A stretch of DNA of 36,781 nt from an uncultured Spirochaetaceae bacterium (GCA_944392705.1 CALXXO010000007.1:1-36781), one strand, 5' to 3'; shown: positions 1 through 8,892, numbered from the stretch's first letter. The notes: generated from the sequence alone by a model not told the origin. A program made the numbers and translations.

Positions 1-2
1 AG

Positions 3-75
<73 letters not shown>

Positions 76-139
76 ATGCTTTATTTTCAGTGCTCTTTAC
101 AAGCACGAGAGTATTTATAAACTTTTCACTTGATTATGT

Positions 140-1273
140 CTAGTGGTTTTCATTCATATTTGCAGTTTTTCTGTCAGAAATTTCCTTCAGCAGTGTAAAT
201 GCGATTGAGAATATTGGGACAGCTATCAGCATTCCCCAGATTCCGAATAGAGCACCGCCAAGTGTTACTGCCATGAAAACATATACAGAAGGCACACCTG
301 TTGTTGTACCGACTACCCTTGGGTATATGAGATTACCTTCAAGCTGTTGCAGGACAATTATGAATACCAGGAAAAAGAGTCCCTTCCATGGAGATATCAT
401 CGCAATCATGAAGGCTCCTATGAGCGCTCCGATTACAGCTCCATATATAGGGATGAGTGCCATAACACCTGTCAGAACGCTTATGGTAGGTGCATAGGGG
501 AAGCCCAGGACCAGCATTCCTGCGAAACACAATCCTCCTATGATCAAGGCTTCTGTCACCTGTGCTGTTATGAATCTGGAAAATGCTATGAAGCTTATCG
601 AGGCCGCGTGTTTTATATAATCAATTCTCTCTTTCCTGAAGATGAGCGCCAAGAGCTTTAGAATATGTCTCTGCAGTCTTTCCTTGTTTGATATGAAATA
701 AACGGCGAATACAAAGGAAACGAAGAAGAGAATCAATGTAGAGAGCATTATCTGTATCGTTGATAGCGTATAGGAGATTATAGAAGGGGTGAACTCGCTT
801 ATTTTCTGCTCTATCGCTTCTGCAATCGTAAGGATTCCTGAATCGGCACCATCGAAGAATGTATTCAGCACCGGTATGCTTGATACATCTGTATTGTTCC
901 AGAAGTCGCTGTCTTCTGCGAACTCCCTCAGCGATGATACGAATAATGATATCGCGTTTATCAGCTCAGGAATAACCAAGGTGAATACCAAGGCCAAGAT
1001 AATCACAAGAATCATGATTGAAATCAGTATTGCAATTCCCCTGCTATGGCTTGCAAGTTTTTCATTCCCGAATCTCTTTATTCCTTTCTCGAGAAAAGAA
1101 GCCGGAAGATTCATTATGAAACCAATGCAGATTCCACCAATAATGGGCATTAAAGCTGAAGAAGCTCTGTCCTTGATCCATGGCAGTGTCGTCTTGTAGT
1201 TCCAGATGAATGCTGTGGCAGCTGCCAGAAGCACTCCAAGCAGAAGATAAGAGATGAAATCCTTCCGTTTCAT
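140..1273 (-). CDS. AI-2E family transporter (putative permease)
   Basis: This 377-residue polytopic membrane protein has the layout of the AI-2E/YdgG/PerM family (PF01594). A hydrophobic N-terminal pair of helices is followed by a soluble linker of roughly residues 115-165 and then a C-terminal block of five to six helices. The late segment with the motif QQLEGNLIYPRVVG is a family hallmark (usual form: Q..E.....P...G). Characterised relatives export autoinducer-2, Na+/H+ or other small solutes, so substrate cannot be assigned. It lies 35 bases downstream of the DUF2804 gene on the same strand and upstream of tRNA-Asn. There is no clear Shine-Dalgarno before the ATG, but a TACTAT box lies 6 bases upstream, so a very short leader is possible. 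Confidence 0.88.
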   Translation of the reverse strand: MKRKDFISYLLLGVLLAAATAFIWNYKTTLPWIKDRASSALMPIIGGICIGFIMNLPASFLEKGIKRFGNEKLASHSRGIAILISIMILVIILALVFTLVIPELINAISLFVSSLREFAEDSDFWNNTDVSSIPVLNTFFDGADSGILTIAEAIEQKISEFTPSIISYTLSTIQIMLSTLILFFVSFVFAVYFISNKERLQRHILKLLALIFRKERIDYIKHAASISFIAFSRFITAQVTEALIIGGLCFAGMLVLGFPYAPTISVLTGVMALIPIYGAVIGALIGAFMIAMISPWKGLFFLVFIIVLQQLEGNLIYPRVVGTTTGVPSVYVFMAVTLGGALFGIWGMLIAVPIFSIAFTLLKEISDRKTANMNENH

Positions 1274-1308
1274 ACGACGATAGTAGGGGATAGGGCGTTC
1301 ATTTGCAA

Positions 1309-2289
1309 TCAGCTTCGGAGCGCTGCCATCTTAACAGATCCATATGATTTCTCGATTCTCAGCTCTGTTCCATCGATTTTGAAGGTGCCGGTAATTGTCC
1401 CATATATCTCGATGCCTTCGCCCTTGGATGATAGTATCTTCTCCCTCTGCGATATGAATGCAACAGGATTCAGATCTATGCTTATAATTTCATCGCTGTC
1501 CTCTATATGCCATGATGATGACATATAGTCATGTGGAAAGAAGAAGTTGCAGCCGCTGATTTTTATTACCCTGCCATCGATCAGAATGGCATTCTGCAGA
1601 CTGCTTGTCCCCGATACGGCAATTCCGAAGTTCCTCCCGCCTGCAGATCCGAAAGCTGTGAGTTCTGAGAACTTGCTGGAAACAGTCCCTCTGCTTCTGG
1701 ACCATGTTACAGCCCCAAGGCTCCTTGCGCTGATGGTTTCGATGCTGTCCCCGCGGAATATCGTTCCCTCTGTTTTCAGCGGTACATAGCGCGTTTTGTA
1801 CATGAAGCCCTTTCCATTGCTTGCAAGGCTTGAGAGGCTCTCATCTTCCGCTCTGTGAGTCAGGGTGATATCGGCCTTGAAGCCTTCTTCTCCTGAGGGG
1901 AGGGCAAGGTATGGTGCTGTGATGAGAAGTCGTCTCCTTTCTCCTCTTTTCATCATTGCGACCATCAGAGAACTGTCGAAGTATGTAATGTTGCTGTCTT
2001 CCTCTGAGGATCTTGGAAGCTGGCTGATCTTCCTTGTCAGAGAGTTTACGGATACAGCCTGTTTTCTTTCATAATCCATATACGATATGGAATGGATACC
2101 GGCAATACCGATATCTGCAGAGACTGTGCTTACCAGTATTCCCTTGTCGAAGTCGGCGAATGTCCATGTGTCATACCCCCTTCTGACAATAGCCTTGCCC
2201 TGGTCTTTCTTCTGGTATTGCCAAACAGGATGCCGGCTCCATCCTTCCGGAGTGTTTTCCTTTATTTCCGTTCTCTCTGTAATCTCCAT
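1309..2289 (-). CDS. DUF2804 family protein
   Basis: This 326-residue soluble protein matches the DUF2804 family by overall length and pattern: an N-terminal WSRHPVWQY segment, repeated beta-rich stretches, and a C-terminal half ending in short strands without a signal peptide or membrane helix. The biochemical role of the family is unknown. I start it at the ATG at 2289 and not at the in-frame TTG at 2310. The TTG lies in the T-tract of the upstream gene's terminator and has no ribosome-binding site. The ATG follows an extended -10-like TGCTATACT box by only 6 bases, which would give a leaderless mRNA. Followed closely by the AI-2E transporter gene. Confidence 0.75.
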   Translation of the reverse strand: MEITERTEIKENTPEGWSRHPVWQYQKKDQGKAIVRRGYDTWTFADFDKGILVSTVSADIGIAGIHSISYMDYERKQAVSVNSLTRKISQLPRSSEEDSNITYFDSSLMVAMMKRGERRRLLITAPYLALPSGEEGFKADITLTHRAEDESLSSLASNGKGFMYKTRYVPLKTEGTIFRGDSIETISARSLGAVTWSRSRGTVSSKFSELTAFGSAGGRNFGIAVSGTSSLQNAILIDGRVIKISGCNFFFPHDYMSSSWHIEDSDEIISIDLNPVAFISQREKILSSKGEGIEIYGTITGTFKIDGTELRIEKSYGSVKMAALRS

Positions 2290-2295
2290 GGCTTG

Positions 2296-2304
2296 AGTAT
2301 AGCA
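2296..2304 (-). promoter_or_regulatory. candidate extended -10 for DUF2804 gene
   Basis: On the minus strand TGCTATACT lies 6 bases before the ATG at 2289. It sits directly after the terminator of the upstream gene, which is where a new promoter would be needed. No convincing -35 box is seen. If used, transcription would begin at or next to the start codon. Confidence 0.35.
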
Positions 2305-2305
2305 G

Positions 2306-2338
2306 GGCAAAAAGAAAAGCGGCAGTCCCCCGCCGCTT
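2306..2338 (-). terminator. rho-independent terminator of the PPIase-like gene
   Basis: On the minus strand a 7-bp stem AAGCGGC/GCCGCTT with an 8-base G-rich loop is followed by TTCTTTTTG. It starts about 20 bases after the stop codon at 2359, an ideal position for the chaperone-like gene upstream. Confidence 0.85.
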
Positions 2339-2358
2339 CTGCTTTGCCTGTAGCTTCT

Positions 2359-3876
2359 TCACTGAGCCATCATCACTTCCGAAAGGTAGGTATTGATGAA
2401 ATTATCTTCGAAACCATCGGATGAGAGGATGCTTGACTGGATATCCTGTGCCGCAAGCGAAGCGGAGCTTGCTGTATATGCAAGATTGAGGTAGGAAACC
2501 CAGGACTCATCTGCTGTACCGCCGCTTACAGGGCGTACGATGATATATCCAGAGCCGCTTGCAACAGGTCCATGGACGGAGTTATCTGGAGCGGAGAAGA
2601 TTTCCTTCTGGAATGCTGTGTCGGATACAGCTGCATTGTAGAGAAGTCCCTCTGCATCATTTCCGGCAAGACCGTTGATGAATGTAGAAGAAGCAGGGTT
2701 GTATGAGGAAGCATTGACATCTGTTATTTCAAGGCCATTATCTGCGGCAGCTTTCTCGAAATCCTCTGAAGCCGCTGCGAATACTTCGTCAGCCTTTGCG
2801 GCAACGAATGCATCCATTGTCTCGCTATCGTTGAGGGAGATATATCTCTTTATATCGGAGAGCACAGCTGGGTCTGTTGTATCTGCAGGTGTTGCCTCCC
2901 CATCTGCACGGAAAATCATCCAGCCTGTATAGCCCTGTACTGGTGCTGTCAGCTCGCCTACGGCTGTATCAAATACAGTAGCTGCATCCTCTTCGTTTGA
3001 AAGCATATTTGTCAGATCATTGTAGACTACATTGCCCATGCTTCCATTATCATCGCTATAGCTGTCTGTGGAGCTGGAAGCTGCTGCATCCTCGAATGTG
3101 GTCTCACCGCTCTGGATTGATGCAAGAAGCTCATTTGCTGCATCTTCATTTGCAACTGTTATCACAGAGAGCGCCTTTGTCATGAATGGGGCAGGATTTG
3201 ACTCTGCATAAGCTATAGCGTCGGCATCCGGGTATGAGTTGTAATCAACAGCGATGTACTGGAATGCGCGAGGAGAAGCATTGAGGGCTGCAACGAATTC
3301 ATTCTCTGCAGTCGAAGTCTTTACAGACGTCATATCCTGATAGACAACCTGTGAAGGAATCATGCTTCTGAGCTGGTTCTTCAGAGCATCTTTCTCGACC
3401 TGGGAAGCAGCGTTGTATGCATCCATGTCGAATGCTCCGTTCTCATCGCGGTAAAGGCCGCTGTTTACAATACCAGAGCTGAGCATCCTGTCAGATACTG
3501 TGATTCCAGCTGTATCAGCAAGCTGTGAAAGCGCTGTATGGAATACAGTCTGATAGAAAGCCTGTGCATAGAGCTGCATCATATTCTGAGTGCTCATCGG
3601 ATACATCTGTGAGAGCGAATTGAGCTGATTGAAGAAGTAGTTGTCGTATGCCATCTCAAGGGAGATCTTCTCTCCGTTATAGCTTCCGAAATCAATGCTT
3701 CTTGAATTGCCTACGCTGAATACTGTCGTAGGAAGAATGAATGTTACGGAGATGAGGATGAGAACCACTACACCGATAATCCAGCCGATGGATTTTCCAT
3801 GCTTTTTCTTATCCTTGCCGATCTTCTTTCCCTTCTCTGGAAGGGTAGCACCATTTGCGTTATTGTCAGAAGGCAT
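2359..3876 (-). CDS. membrane-anchored SurA/PpiD-like peptidyl-prolyl isomerase (chaperone)
   Basis: This 505-residue protein has a lysine-rich cytoplasmic N-terminus, one membrane helix at about residues 29-50, and a large extracytoplasmic region. The region after the helix (about 60-200, helical, Met/Gln-rich) resembles the SurA N-terminal chaperone domain (SurA_N_3). Residues about 215-335 contain a degenerate parvulin-like segment with the VITVANEDAA...LL..I..G..F strand-helix pattern. This topology is that of PpiD, which helps fold secreted and outer-membrane proteins at the membrane. Isomerase activity is uncertain because the parvulin core is weak. The start is supported by AGAGG about 8 bases before the ATG. 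A strong terminator follows. Confidence 0.72.
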   Translation of the reverse strand: MPSDNNANGATLPEKGKKIGKDKKKHGKSIGWIIGVVVLILISVTFILPTTVFSVGNSRSIDFGSYNGEKISLEMAYDNYFFNQLNSLSQMYPMSTQNMMQLYAQAFYQTVFHTALSQLADTAGITVSDRMLSSGIVNSGLYRDENGAFDMDAYNAASQVEKDALKNQLRSMIPSQVVYQDMTSVKTSTAENEFVAALNASPRAFQYIAVDYNSYPDADAIAYAESNPAPFMTKALSVITVANEDAANELLASIQSGETTFEDAAASSSTDSYSDDNGSMGNVVYNDLTNMLSNEEDAATVFDTAVGELTAPVQGYTGWMIFRADGEATPADTTDPAVLSDIKRYISLNDSETMDAFVAAKADEVFAAASEDFEKAAADNGLEITDVNASSYNPASSTFINGLAGNDAEGLLYNAAVSDTAFQKEIFSAPDNSVHGPVASGSGYIIVRPVSGGTADESWVSYLNLAYTASSASLAAQDIQSSILSSDGFEDNFINTYLSEVMMAQ

Positions 3877-3904
3877 CCTGAAACCTCTTTTCCGTGTAAT
3901 ATGA

Positions 3905-3926
3905 AGCTGCTTACAAAGAAGCAGCT
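3905..3926. other. perfect 8-bp inverted repeat between two genes
   Basis: AGCTGCTT and AAGCAGCT flank a 6-base loop in the 99-base gap between the radical SAM gene (stop at 3976) and the PPIase-like gene (start at 3876). Neither strand has a T-tract after it, so it is not a classical terminator. It could be an RNA hairpin in the leader of the PPIase-like gene or an operator. The same gap also contains the palindrome CCATCGATGG. Confidence 0.5.
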
Positions 3927-3975
3927 AGATGAAAAATTACCATCGATGGAGTGTATCTGTCAATTCAAAGGACAG

Positions 3976-4665
3976 TTAACCGACGCCAAGGTCGGTATTA
4001 TCTATGAGTATTTCTGCCTTGCTGCTTTTCTCTATTTCAGGAACTATTTCATTTATGAATACCCTGGCAAGCTCATCGTTCCTTCTTTCGATTGATGAGT
4101 TTGGGCAGAACAGGTTCACAGAGTAGTAATCGAAAAGCTTTTCAGCAATCTCTACGGATGAGATTATATCCTCCTTTGTCTGTCCTTCCATTCCTGCAAG
4201 AAGGCATACACCATCGAAGTACTTGCGTATCATTTCAGGGGTGACATCTCTGCCGATTCCCTTCTTCCATCTGATTCGCAGCTCGGGGTTGAATGATTCG
4301 ACCCCTACGCGGTAATGGACACGGCATGGGAAGTTCTCTGAGAAGGCTGCAAGCTCATTCCTGTATATCCAATGTGCTTCGAACCATAGATCCGTTATGT
4401 CCTTCTCTGCTACCACTTCCCTTATAAGTGCGATTGTACGTTCATCGAACTCCATTGCAGAGCCTGAGTTTATTATGTCCAGAACGCCATATTTACCGGT
4501 CACTCTGGACAGTACAGCTTTGTTTATTTCGTAAGGATCTGCGGAAACATCTGTGTAATAGTCGCAGAATGTGCACTTCTTCCAGCGGCATCCCGTGCCC
4601 TGCAGCAGCAGAAATTCTCTTTTCATCCCTTTATCTATTACGCTGTATCTTTCGAGGTCGCTCAT
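3976..4665 (-). CDS. small radical SAM protein, possible queuine lyase (QueL-like)
   Basis: This 229-residue protein carries an N-terminal cysteine cluster, C26-x4-C31-x2-C34 in GCRWKKCTFCDYY. It is expected to hold the 4Fe-4S cluster of a radical SAM enzyme, although the usual spacing is Cx3Cx2C. Further radical-SAM-like elements are a GSAMEFD strand near residue 68, a VGVESF motif (usual role: SAM-contacting strand) and a GMEGQT segment. The ATG overlaps the stop codon of the upstream YhhQ-type transporter by four bases, so the two are probably translationally coupled. A radical SAM lyase that converts salvaged queuine to preQ1 is known to be associated with such transporters in Clostridioides difficile. 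That role is inferred here from context; other cobalamin-free radical SAM functions remain possible. Confidence 0.7.
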   Translation of the reverse strand: MSDLERYSVIDKGMKREFLLLQGTGCRWKKCTFCDYYTDVSADPYEINKAVLSRVTGKYGVLDIINSGSAMEFDERTIALIREVVAEKDITDLWFEAHWIYRNELAAFSENFPCRVHYRVGVESFNPELRIRWKKGIGRDVTPEMIRKYFDGVCLLAGMEGQTKEDIISSVEIAEKLFDYYSVNLFCPNSSIERRNDELARVFINEIVPEIEKSSKAEILIDNTDLGVG

Positions 4666-5333
4666 AAATACCTCCTTCTGAGATAGCCTATCGCTGCATA
4701 TGCAAGCGGGGTTCCCGCAATAGCTTCTATCAGGAGCTTTGCGATGTACTGGACTGCTATCATCGATATAAGGTCTTCAACCGGTGCGGTTCCTGTGAAG
4801 GCAATCAGCACAAAGAATACTGTATCAAAGAGATAGCCGACTGCCGATGAACCTATTGTTCTAAGCCATAGCCTTTTCCCATCTTTCTGGCGTTCCTTCA
4901 TGATTACGAGGACTTTTGCATTTGCAAGTTCGCCGAGAAGGAACGAGATAAGAGAGGAGAGCACGATGCGCGGCACATAGGTATAAATCATCGTATAGGC
5001 GTCTTGTATATCGGACATATAGTCCGGATAGGGCAGTACTATTCCTATAGATGTGAATACAACAAGAAGCACATTGCAGATGAATGTAAGCACAATGATT
5101 TTCTTCGCAGTCCTGTATCCCCAGACTTCAGCGAGCACATCCCCGAGCATATATGCGAATGGGAATGTGATTGTCCCTGCATCGAAAAGGGACATTGATC
5201 CGACTGTGATTATCTTGACTGCCATGAGATTGGCTATCAGATAAAATGTCACCAGGAGGGCAGAGACGACCACTAGGGGCGTGAAGTCGCCTTCCCGGTT
5301 TTTTGAAGGGTTCTCCGGTACCTTGTTTTCCAT
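4662..5333 (-). CDS. YhhQ/VUT family queuosine-precursor transporter
   Basis: This protein of about 223 residues has six predicted membrane helices and matches the DUF165/YhhQ (PF02592) family. It contains the conserved GTITFPFAYMLGDVLAEVWGY segment of helix 2, the FLLGELANAKVLVIMK motif and the SSAVGYLFDTVFFVLIAFTG stretch. Family members import preQ0, preQ1 or queuine for tRNA modification. I start it at the ATG at 5333. In-frame upstream GTG (5351) and TTG (5372) codons exist; the GTG has a GGGGG stretch just before it, so a slightly longer form is possible. It is divergent from the barrel-protein gene that starts at 5387 or 5414. Its 3' end overlaps the radical SAM start. Confidence 0.87.
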   Translation of the reverse strand: MENKVPENPSKNREGDFTPLVVVSALLVTFYLIANLMAVKIITVGSMSLFDAGTITFPFAYMLGDVLAEVWGYRTAKKIIVLTFICNVLLVVFTSIGIVLPYPDYMSDIQDAYTMIYTYVPRIVLSSLISFLLGELANAKVLVIMKERQKDGKRLWLRTIGSSAVGYLFDTVFFVLIAFTGTAPVEDLISMIAVQYIAKLLIEAIAGTPLAYAAIGYLRRRYL

Positions 5334-5342
5334 AATGGCCGG

Positions 5343-5372
5343 AATATACACTAAACCCCCTGTTTGCAGCAA
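5343..5372 (-). promoter_or_regulatory. candidate sigma70 promoter, transporter/radical SAM operon
   Basis: On the minus strand TTGCTG (5372-5367), an 18-base spacer and TATATT (5348-5343) precede the ATG at 5333 by 9 bases. Transcription would start within a few bases of the ATG. The same -35 hexamer and spacer length recur upstream of the LicD gene. Confidence 0.45.
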
Positions 5373-5386
5373 GAGATGGATGCGGA

Positions 5387-6577
5387 ATGGAAAAGGATGC
5401 TACTATCGAATGGATGCGGAAGATAATAGCTGTCATTGTTATTTTGATTTCGATGCTCCCGGGTTATGCGGAGGTATTTTACTCGAATATCATCAATGCG
5501 TCCTATCTTTCGGATTTTGCAATGAGCACGTTCCCTGTCAGCTTCTGGGGCGAGTTCGGCATAGACGACCTGGGCCTTGTCGAGGATCTGAACACAAAAG
5601 CGCTTGTCCGCGTTGAAGCTGGTATGGCACAGCGAACGATAAGGCAGAGACCCACCGATGGTTCGATAATTACCGATCCCTCCGAGCAGGAGAAGTACTC
5701 AGCGGTCTTCTCAGAAGGTCTTGTCGGTTTCGAGCAGGGGGTCATCGACAATCCAGCGGAAGGTAAGGGGGACTTTCTGACTTTCTCATTCCTTGTCGGC
5801 GTGAGATGGGAGCAGGCCTTTGCTTCGCTTCATGATGTACAGAGCGGGAAGTATGGCGGGGTTTTCGATAATCCAGATTATTTCCCCGATGGCGAAGAGA
5901 TTATCGGAATACCGGAATTGAATGGAAACAAATACTCTCTTTCGAATTCAATAACGCTTGGCCTTGATTTCAATAATCTCGACAGACATTACCTTATCCC
6001 TGAAGGATATAATTTCTCCTTTGATTTCATAATCGGTCCATGGTGGCTGCTGAATACTCCCACGATATTCAACACCAGTTCTACGATAGATTACTGGAAG
6101 ATCATGTATACGGCCTCCTATGCACATACATTCTTCCAGCGGGATCAGGAAGATGCCGATATGAATCTGTACTCGCTGTATATGAACTTCGATTTAGGCT
6201 GTCAGATTATATTCGGCGATGCAATCCCTCAGAATGAGCTTTCCGTGGGATTCAGGGGAATGGTCATCCCACCGCGTCCATTCATAACCGATGTAAAGGC
6301 ATCGCTTTCGCTTGTCGGGCCTGAGTTCATTTCCGTCGGTACCTATCCCATGGTGACTATAATCATGGAAAATGCCGTAGCAGCTGGCCGTCTTCTCAAC
6401 AGCAAGTATGAAAACATCGGCATTGGATTTTATGGCACAATAGGGGCACGCTTCGATCTTTATATAATGAGAATGTTCAGAGCGTATGCCGGAGTCTACT
6501 ACGATTATCTCGCACCTGAAGGATACGACAGTGGTTTCGACTACGAATTCGGTGCATACTTCACTGCTGCTTTCTGA
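5387..6577 (+). CDS. secreted outer-membrane beta-barrel-like protein, unknown function
   Basis: This protein of up to 396 residues has a signal peptide (hydrophobic core IIAVIVILISMLPGYA) and is then rich in alternating polar/aromatic strands. It ends in AYFTAAF, whose terminal phenylalanine is typical of outer-membrane barrels. I do not recognise a characterised family. The ATG at 5387 is listed, but the ATG at 5414 would give a more ordinary signal peptide beginning MRKIIAV. Neither has a convincing Shine-Dalgarno. It is the only plus-strand gene in this part of the window and its last 17 bases overlap the end of the convergent glycosyltransferase gene. Confidence 0.75.
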   Translation: MEKDATIEWMRKIIAVIVILISMLPGYAEVFYSNIINASYLSDFAMSTFPVSFWGEFGIDDLGLVEDLNTKALVRVEAGMAQRTIRQRPTDGSIITDPSEQEKYSAVFSEGLVGFEQGVIDNPAEGKGDFLTFSFLVGVRWEQAFASLHDVQSGKYGGVFDNPDYFPDGEEIIGIPELNGNKYSLSNSITLGLDFNNLDRHYLIPEGYNFSFDFIIGPWWLLNTPTIFNTSSTIDYWKIMYTASYAHTFFQRDQEDADMNLYSLYMNFDLGCQIIFGDAIPQNELSVGFRGMVIPPRPFITDVKASLSLVGPEFISVGTYPMVTIIMENAVAAGRLLNSKYENIGIGFYGTIGARFDLYIMRMFRAYAGVYYDYLAPEGYDSGFDYEFGAYFTAAF

Positions 6578-7691
6578 TTCTCTCCGTCTCTTCGATAAGC
6601 TGGTCGCAGAATGCATCGGCTCCGAAATGAATCGGTATATTCCTGAATGTTTCTTCTATGTCAGTTCTGAGTTTTTCATCAATCATTACCTGCCTTATGA
6701 TTTCCTCCTGGATATCTACATCGTTCTCACACCATCCAACAGGGTAGTCTTTCAGAAAATCTTCCGATGCCCCGAAAGGATATAGCACCTCTGTGACAAT
6801 GAAAGGCCTGTGCATATAGATTGATTCCATAACACTGTTTGCGCCTGCTTTTCCAATCTGGATATCGCAGGCTGCGAGGTATGCTGGTACATTATCGACA
6901 AAACCTCTGGTTTCAAGATGGAAATCTGGGTAATCCTTTCTCAGGCGTTCTATATTCCTCTCAGTGCTCTCGCTTTTCCCTCCTATTGTCACGACCTGCA
7001 GATCCAGGCCCGATGCTGCAAGCTTGTATAGGAGCGAAATGCTTCCAATACCTTCTCCTCCCATGGAGAGTAGTACAGTGAATCTGTTATCAAGTCCAAG
7101 CTCCTTTCGCGCTTCTTCCTTGCTCCTTGTGCCATACGCTTCGAATTTATGCTGTATTGGAAATGAGCAGAGCGATAAAAGACTTGCATCCTGTCCTTTA
7201 GCTATTGCGTTCCTTATTCCGATTTCCGAAGCTGTATACATCCGGCTCAGGCTGTTGTTCACTCCGATTCTGGGTGTGTCGAATACATCTGCAAGATACT
7301 GATAGACCGGAATATCTATCCCAAGCTTTTCAACAGCCACAGGAAGGACTGCGCCCCCTATGAAATTTGTCGAGAGGATGAAATCTGGCTTTTCCTTTTC
7401 ATACCACTCCCCGAATGCATCGAGATTTCTCTCGAGTTCTGCAAGTTTCTTCATCAGAAATGCATTGATGCGCGTATCCGCACTTTCCGTGAGAAGTGGT
7501 TCAAGGCGAGGGATGTGGAGCATGAATCTCCATGTATCTTTTGTGATTGAGTTCCAGACTTCTGAACCGACCATCAGAAAGAGATTTTCCAGTATTGCTT
7601 CTTCTCCTTTTCTGATGAAGCTATCAGCCACGGCTTTTGCCGGGGTATAGTGGCCTTTCCCTGCATCGACGTAAATCATGGCACCTTTCAT
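6561..7691 (-). CDS. MGDG-synthase-type glycosyltransferase (GT28-like), copy 1
   Basis: This 376-residue GT-B protein begins GAMIYVDAGKGHYTPAKA, the nucleotide-sugar glycosyltransferase fold start shared by MGDG synthases and processive diacylglycerol glucosyltransferases (PF06925). The C-terminal half carries LLSMGGEGIGS and a GKAGANSVMESIYMHRPFI motif that binds the UDP-sugar in the GT28 family. It probably transfers a hexose to a lipid acceptor on the cytoplasmic face of the inner membrane, giving the glycolipids typical of spirochete membranes. It is the second of a tandem pair, 13 bases after its paralogue, and is probably co-transcribed. Acceptor and sugar are not determined by sequence. 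Confidence 0.82.
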   Translation of the reverse strand: MKGAMIYVDAGKGHYTPAKAVADSFIRKGEEAILENLFLMVGSEVWNSITKDTWRFMLHIPRLEPLLTESADTRINAFLMKKLAELERNLDAFGEWYEKEKPDFILSTNFIGGAVLPVAVEKLGIDIPVYQYLADVFDTPRIGVNNSLSRMYTASEIGIRNAIAKGQDASLLSLCSFPIQHKFEAYGTRSKEEARKELGLDNRFTVLLSMGGEGIGSISLLYKLAASGLDLQVVTIGGKSESTERNIERLRKDYPDFHLETRGFVDNVPAYLAACDIQIGKAGANSVMESIYMHRPFIVTEVLYPFGASEDFLKDYPVGWCENDVDIQEEIIRQVMIDEKLRTDIEETFRNIPIHFGADAFCDQLIEETERIRKQQ

Positions 7692-7704
7692 GATTATGAT
7701 GATA

Positions 7705-8829
7705 TCAGATTGAGAAGCTTTCTGTATCTTTTATAAGCATATCCCTGAAAAGGTCGGAGCCGAAGGAGATAGGAAGATTGTCAAAGGCTTTTTCAACCCT
7801 CATTCTGAGGTCTGCGCTTTCGATGTATTCCTTAATAATCTCAACCTGCTTCTGCACATCGTTTTCACACCATCCGATTTCATGGCGTTTCAGGAATTCC
7901 TTGGAAGCTCTGAATGCATAAAGTACTTCAGTTACAATGAAAGGCCTACGCATATAGATTGCTTCCATAACAGCATTTGCGCCGGCTTTTCCTACCTGCA
8001 TATCACAGGCAGCAAGATACTCCTGTACATTGTCGACGAAACCTCTGCGGAAGACAGGGAAATCAGGGTATTCTGCAGAGAATCGCTCAAAACTGTTGGA
8101 TGTTGTCTTGCTCTGCCCTCCGATAACCACAACCTGGCAGTTTATTCCAGCTCTGGCAAGCGCATAGAGAAGGTGAGTGCTTCCTATTCCTTCGCCGCCT
8201 AAAGAGCAGAGGATTGTGAATCTATCGGGCAGTCCAAGTTTTGCCCTGACCTCTGATTTCGATGTGTATCTATATGTTTCGAACTGCTCTCTGAGCGGAA
8301 ATGGGCAGATAGCAATCGTATTCTTATCCTGTCCTTTTCCTATTGCCTTCTCCACACCGAGTTCAGTAGGGAAATACATTTTATTGAGCTTGTTGTTTAT
8401 ACCTGCTATCGGAGTATCAAATACATCCGCACAATACTGGTAAACAGGGATATTTATACCAAGTTTTCTCGCGGCATCCGGAATGATTATCCCACCGATG
8501 AAATTTGTTGAGATAATGAAATCGGGTCTGTTTTTATCATACCAGGCTTCAAAAGCCCTCATGTGCTTCTTCTGAAACCCCTGTCCTCTGATCAGATAGA
8601 AGTTCAGCCTGTTGTCTGTGAGGGAATGAACGAATGGTTCAAGGCGTGGATGGTGCAACAGAAAACGCCAGTCATACTTGCAGAAAAACTCCCAGAATGG
8701 AGTATCAAAGGTGACAAACAGATCCTCCAGAACTGCTTCATGTCCCCCTCGTATGAAACTATCTGCTAAAGCTTTTGCCGGAACATAGTGTCCCTTACCG
8801 GCATTGACATAAAGCATCGCGCCTTTCAT
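7705..8829 (-). CDS. MGDG-synthase-type glycosyltransferase (GT28-like), copy 2
   Basis: This 374-residue paralogue of the downstream gene is alignable end to end with it, with no large gap. It shares the GKGHY-x-PAKA start, the STNFIGG strand, QY-x-ADVFDTP, GGEGIGS and the GKAGAN-VME-IYM-RPFIVTEVLY block. Divergence is strongest at residues 35-90 of the N-terminal acceptor-side domain, which suggests different lipid acceptors or sequential sugar additions. Start at 8829 is supported by GGGGAG 6 bases upstream. That GGGGA can pair with a TCCCC ten bases further upstream, so the ribosome-binding site might be partly masked. First gene of the pair and divergent from the Panacea gene. Confidence 0.82.
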   Translation of the reverse strand: MKGAMLYVNAGKGHYVPAKALADSFIRGGHEAVLEDLFVTFDTPFWEFFCKYDWRFLLHHPRLEPFVHSLTDNRLNFYLIRGQGFQKKHMRAFEAWYDKNRPDFIISTNFIGGIIIPDAARKLGINIPVYQYCADVFDTPIAGINNKLNKMYFPTELGVEKAIGKGQDKNTIAICPFPLREQFETYRYTSKSEVRAKLGLPDRFTILCSLGGEGIGSTHLLYALARAGINCQVVVIGGQSKTTSNSFERFSAEYPDFPVFRRGFVDNVQEYLAACDMQVGKAGANAVMEAIYMRRPFIVTEVLYAFRASKEFLKRHEIGWCENDVQKQVEIIKEYIESADLRMRVEKAFDNLPISFGSDLFRDMLIKDTESFSI

Positions 8830-8892
8830 TTTTCAACTCCCCGTAAATGATAGGGGAGAGCGGGGGATAAATCAACAGTGTGTGGAGAGAAT

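Noticed and set aside
90-106. Small stem GTGCT/AGCAC between AI-2E gene and tRNA as a terminator
   Set aside because: Only 5 bp with no T-tract; cannot be distinguished from chance.
2289-2310. Seven-codon N-terminal extension of DUF2804 from a TTG
   Set aside because: The TTG is inside the T-tract of the preceding terminator and has no Shine-Dalgarno.
3905-3926. Inverted repeat considered as a terminator for the radical SAM gene
   Set aside because: No T-tract follows on the minus strand, so it was recorded only as a hairpin or inverted repeat.
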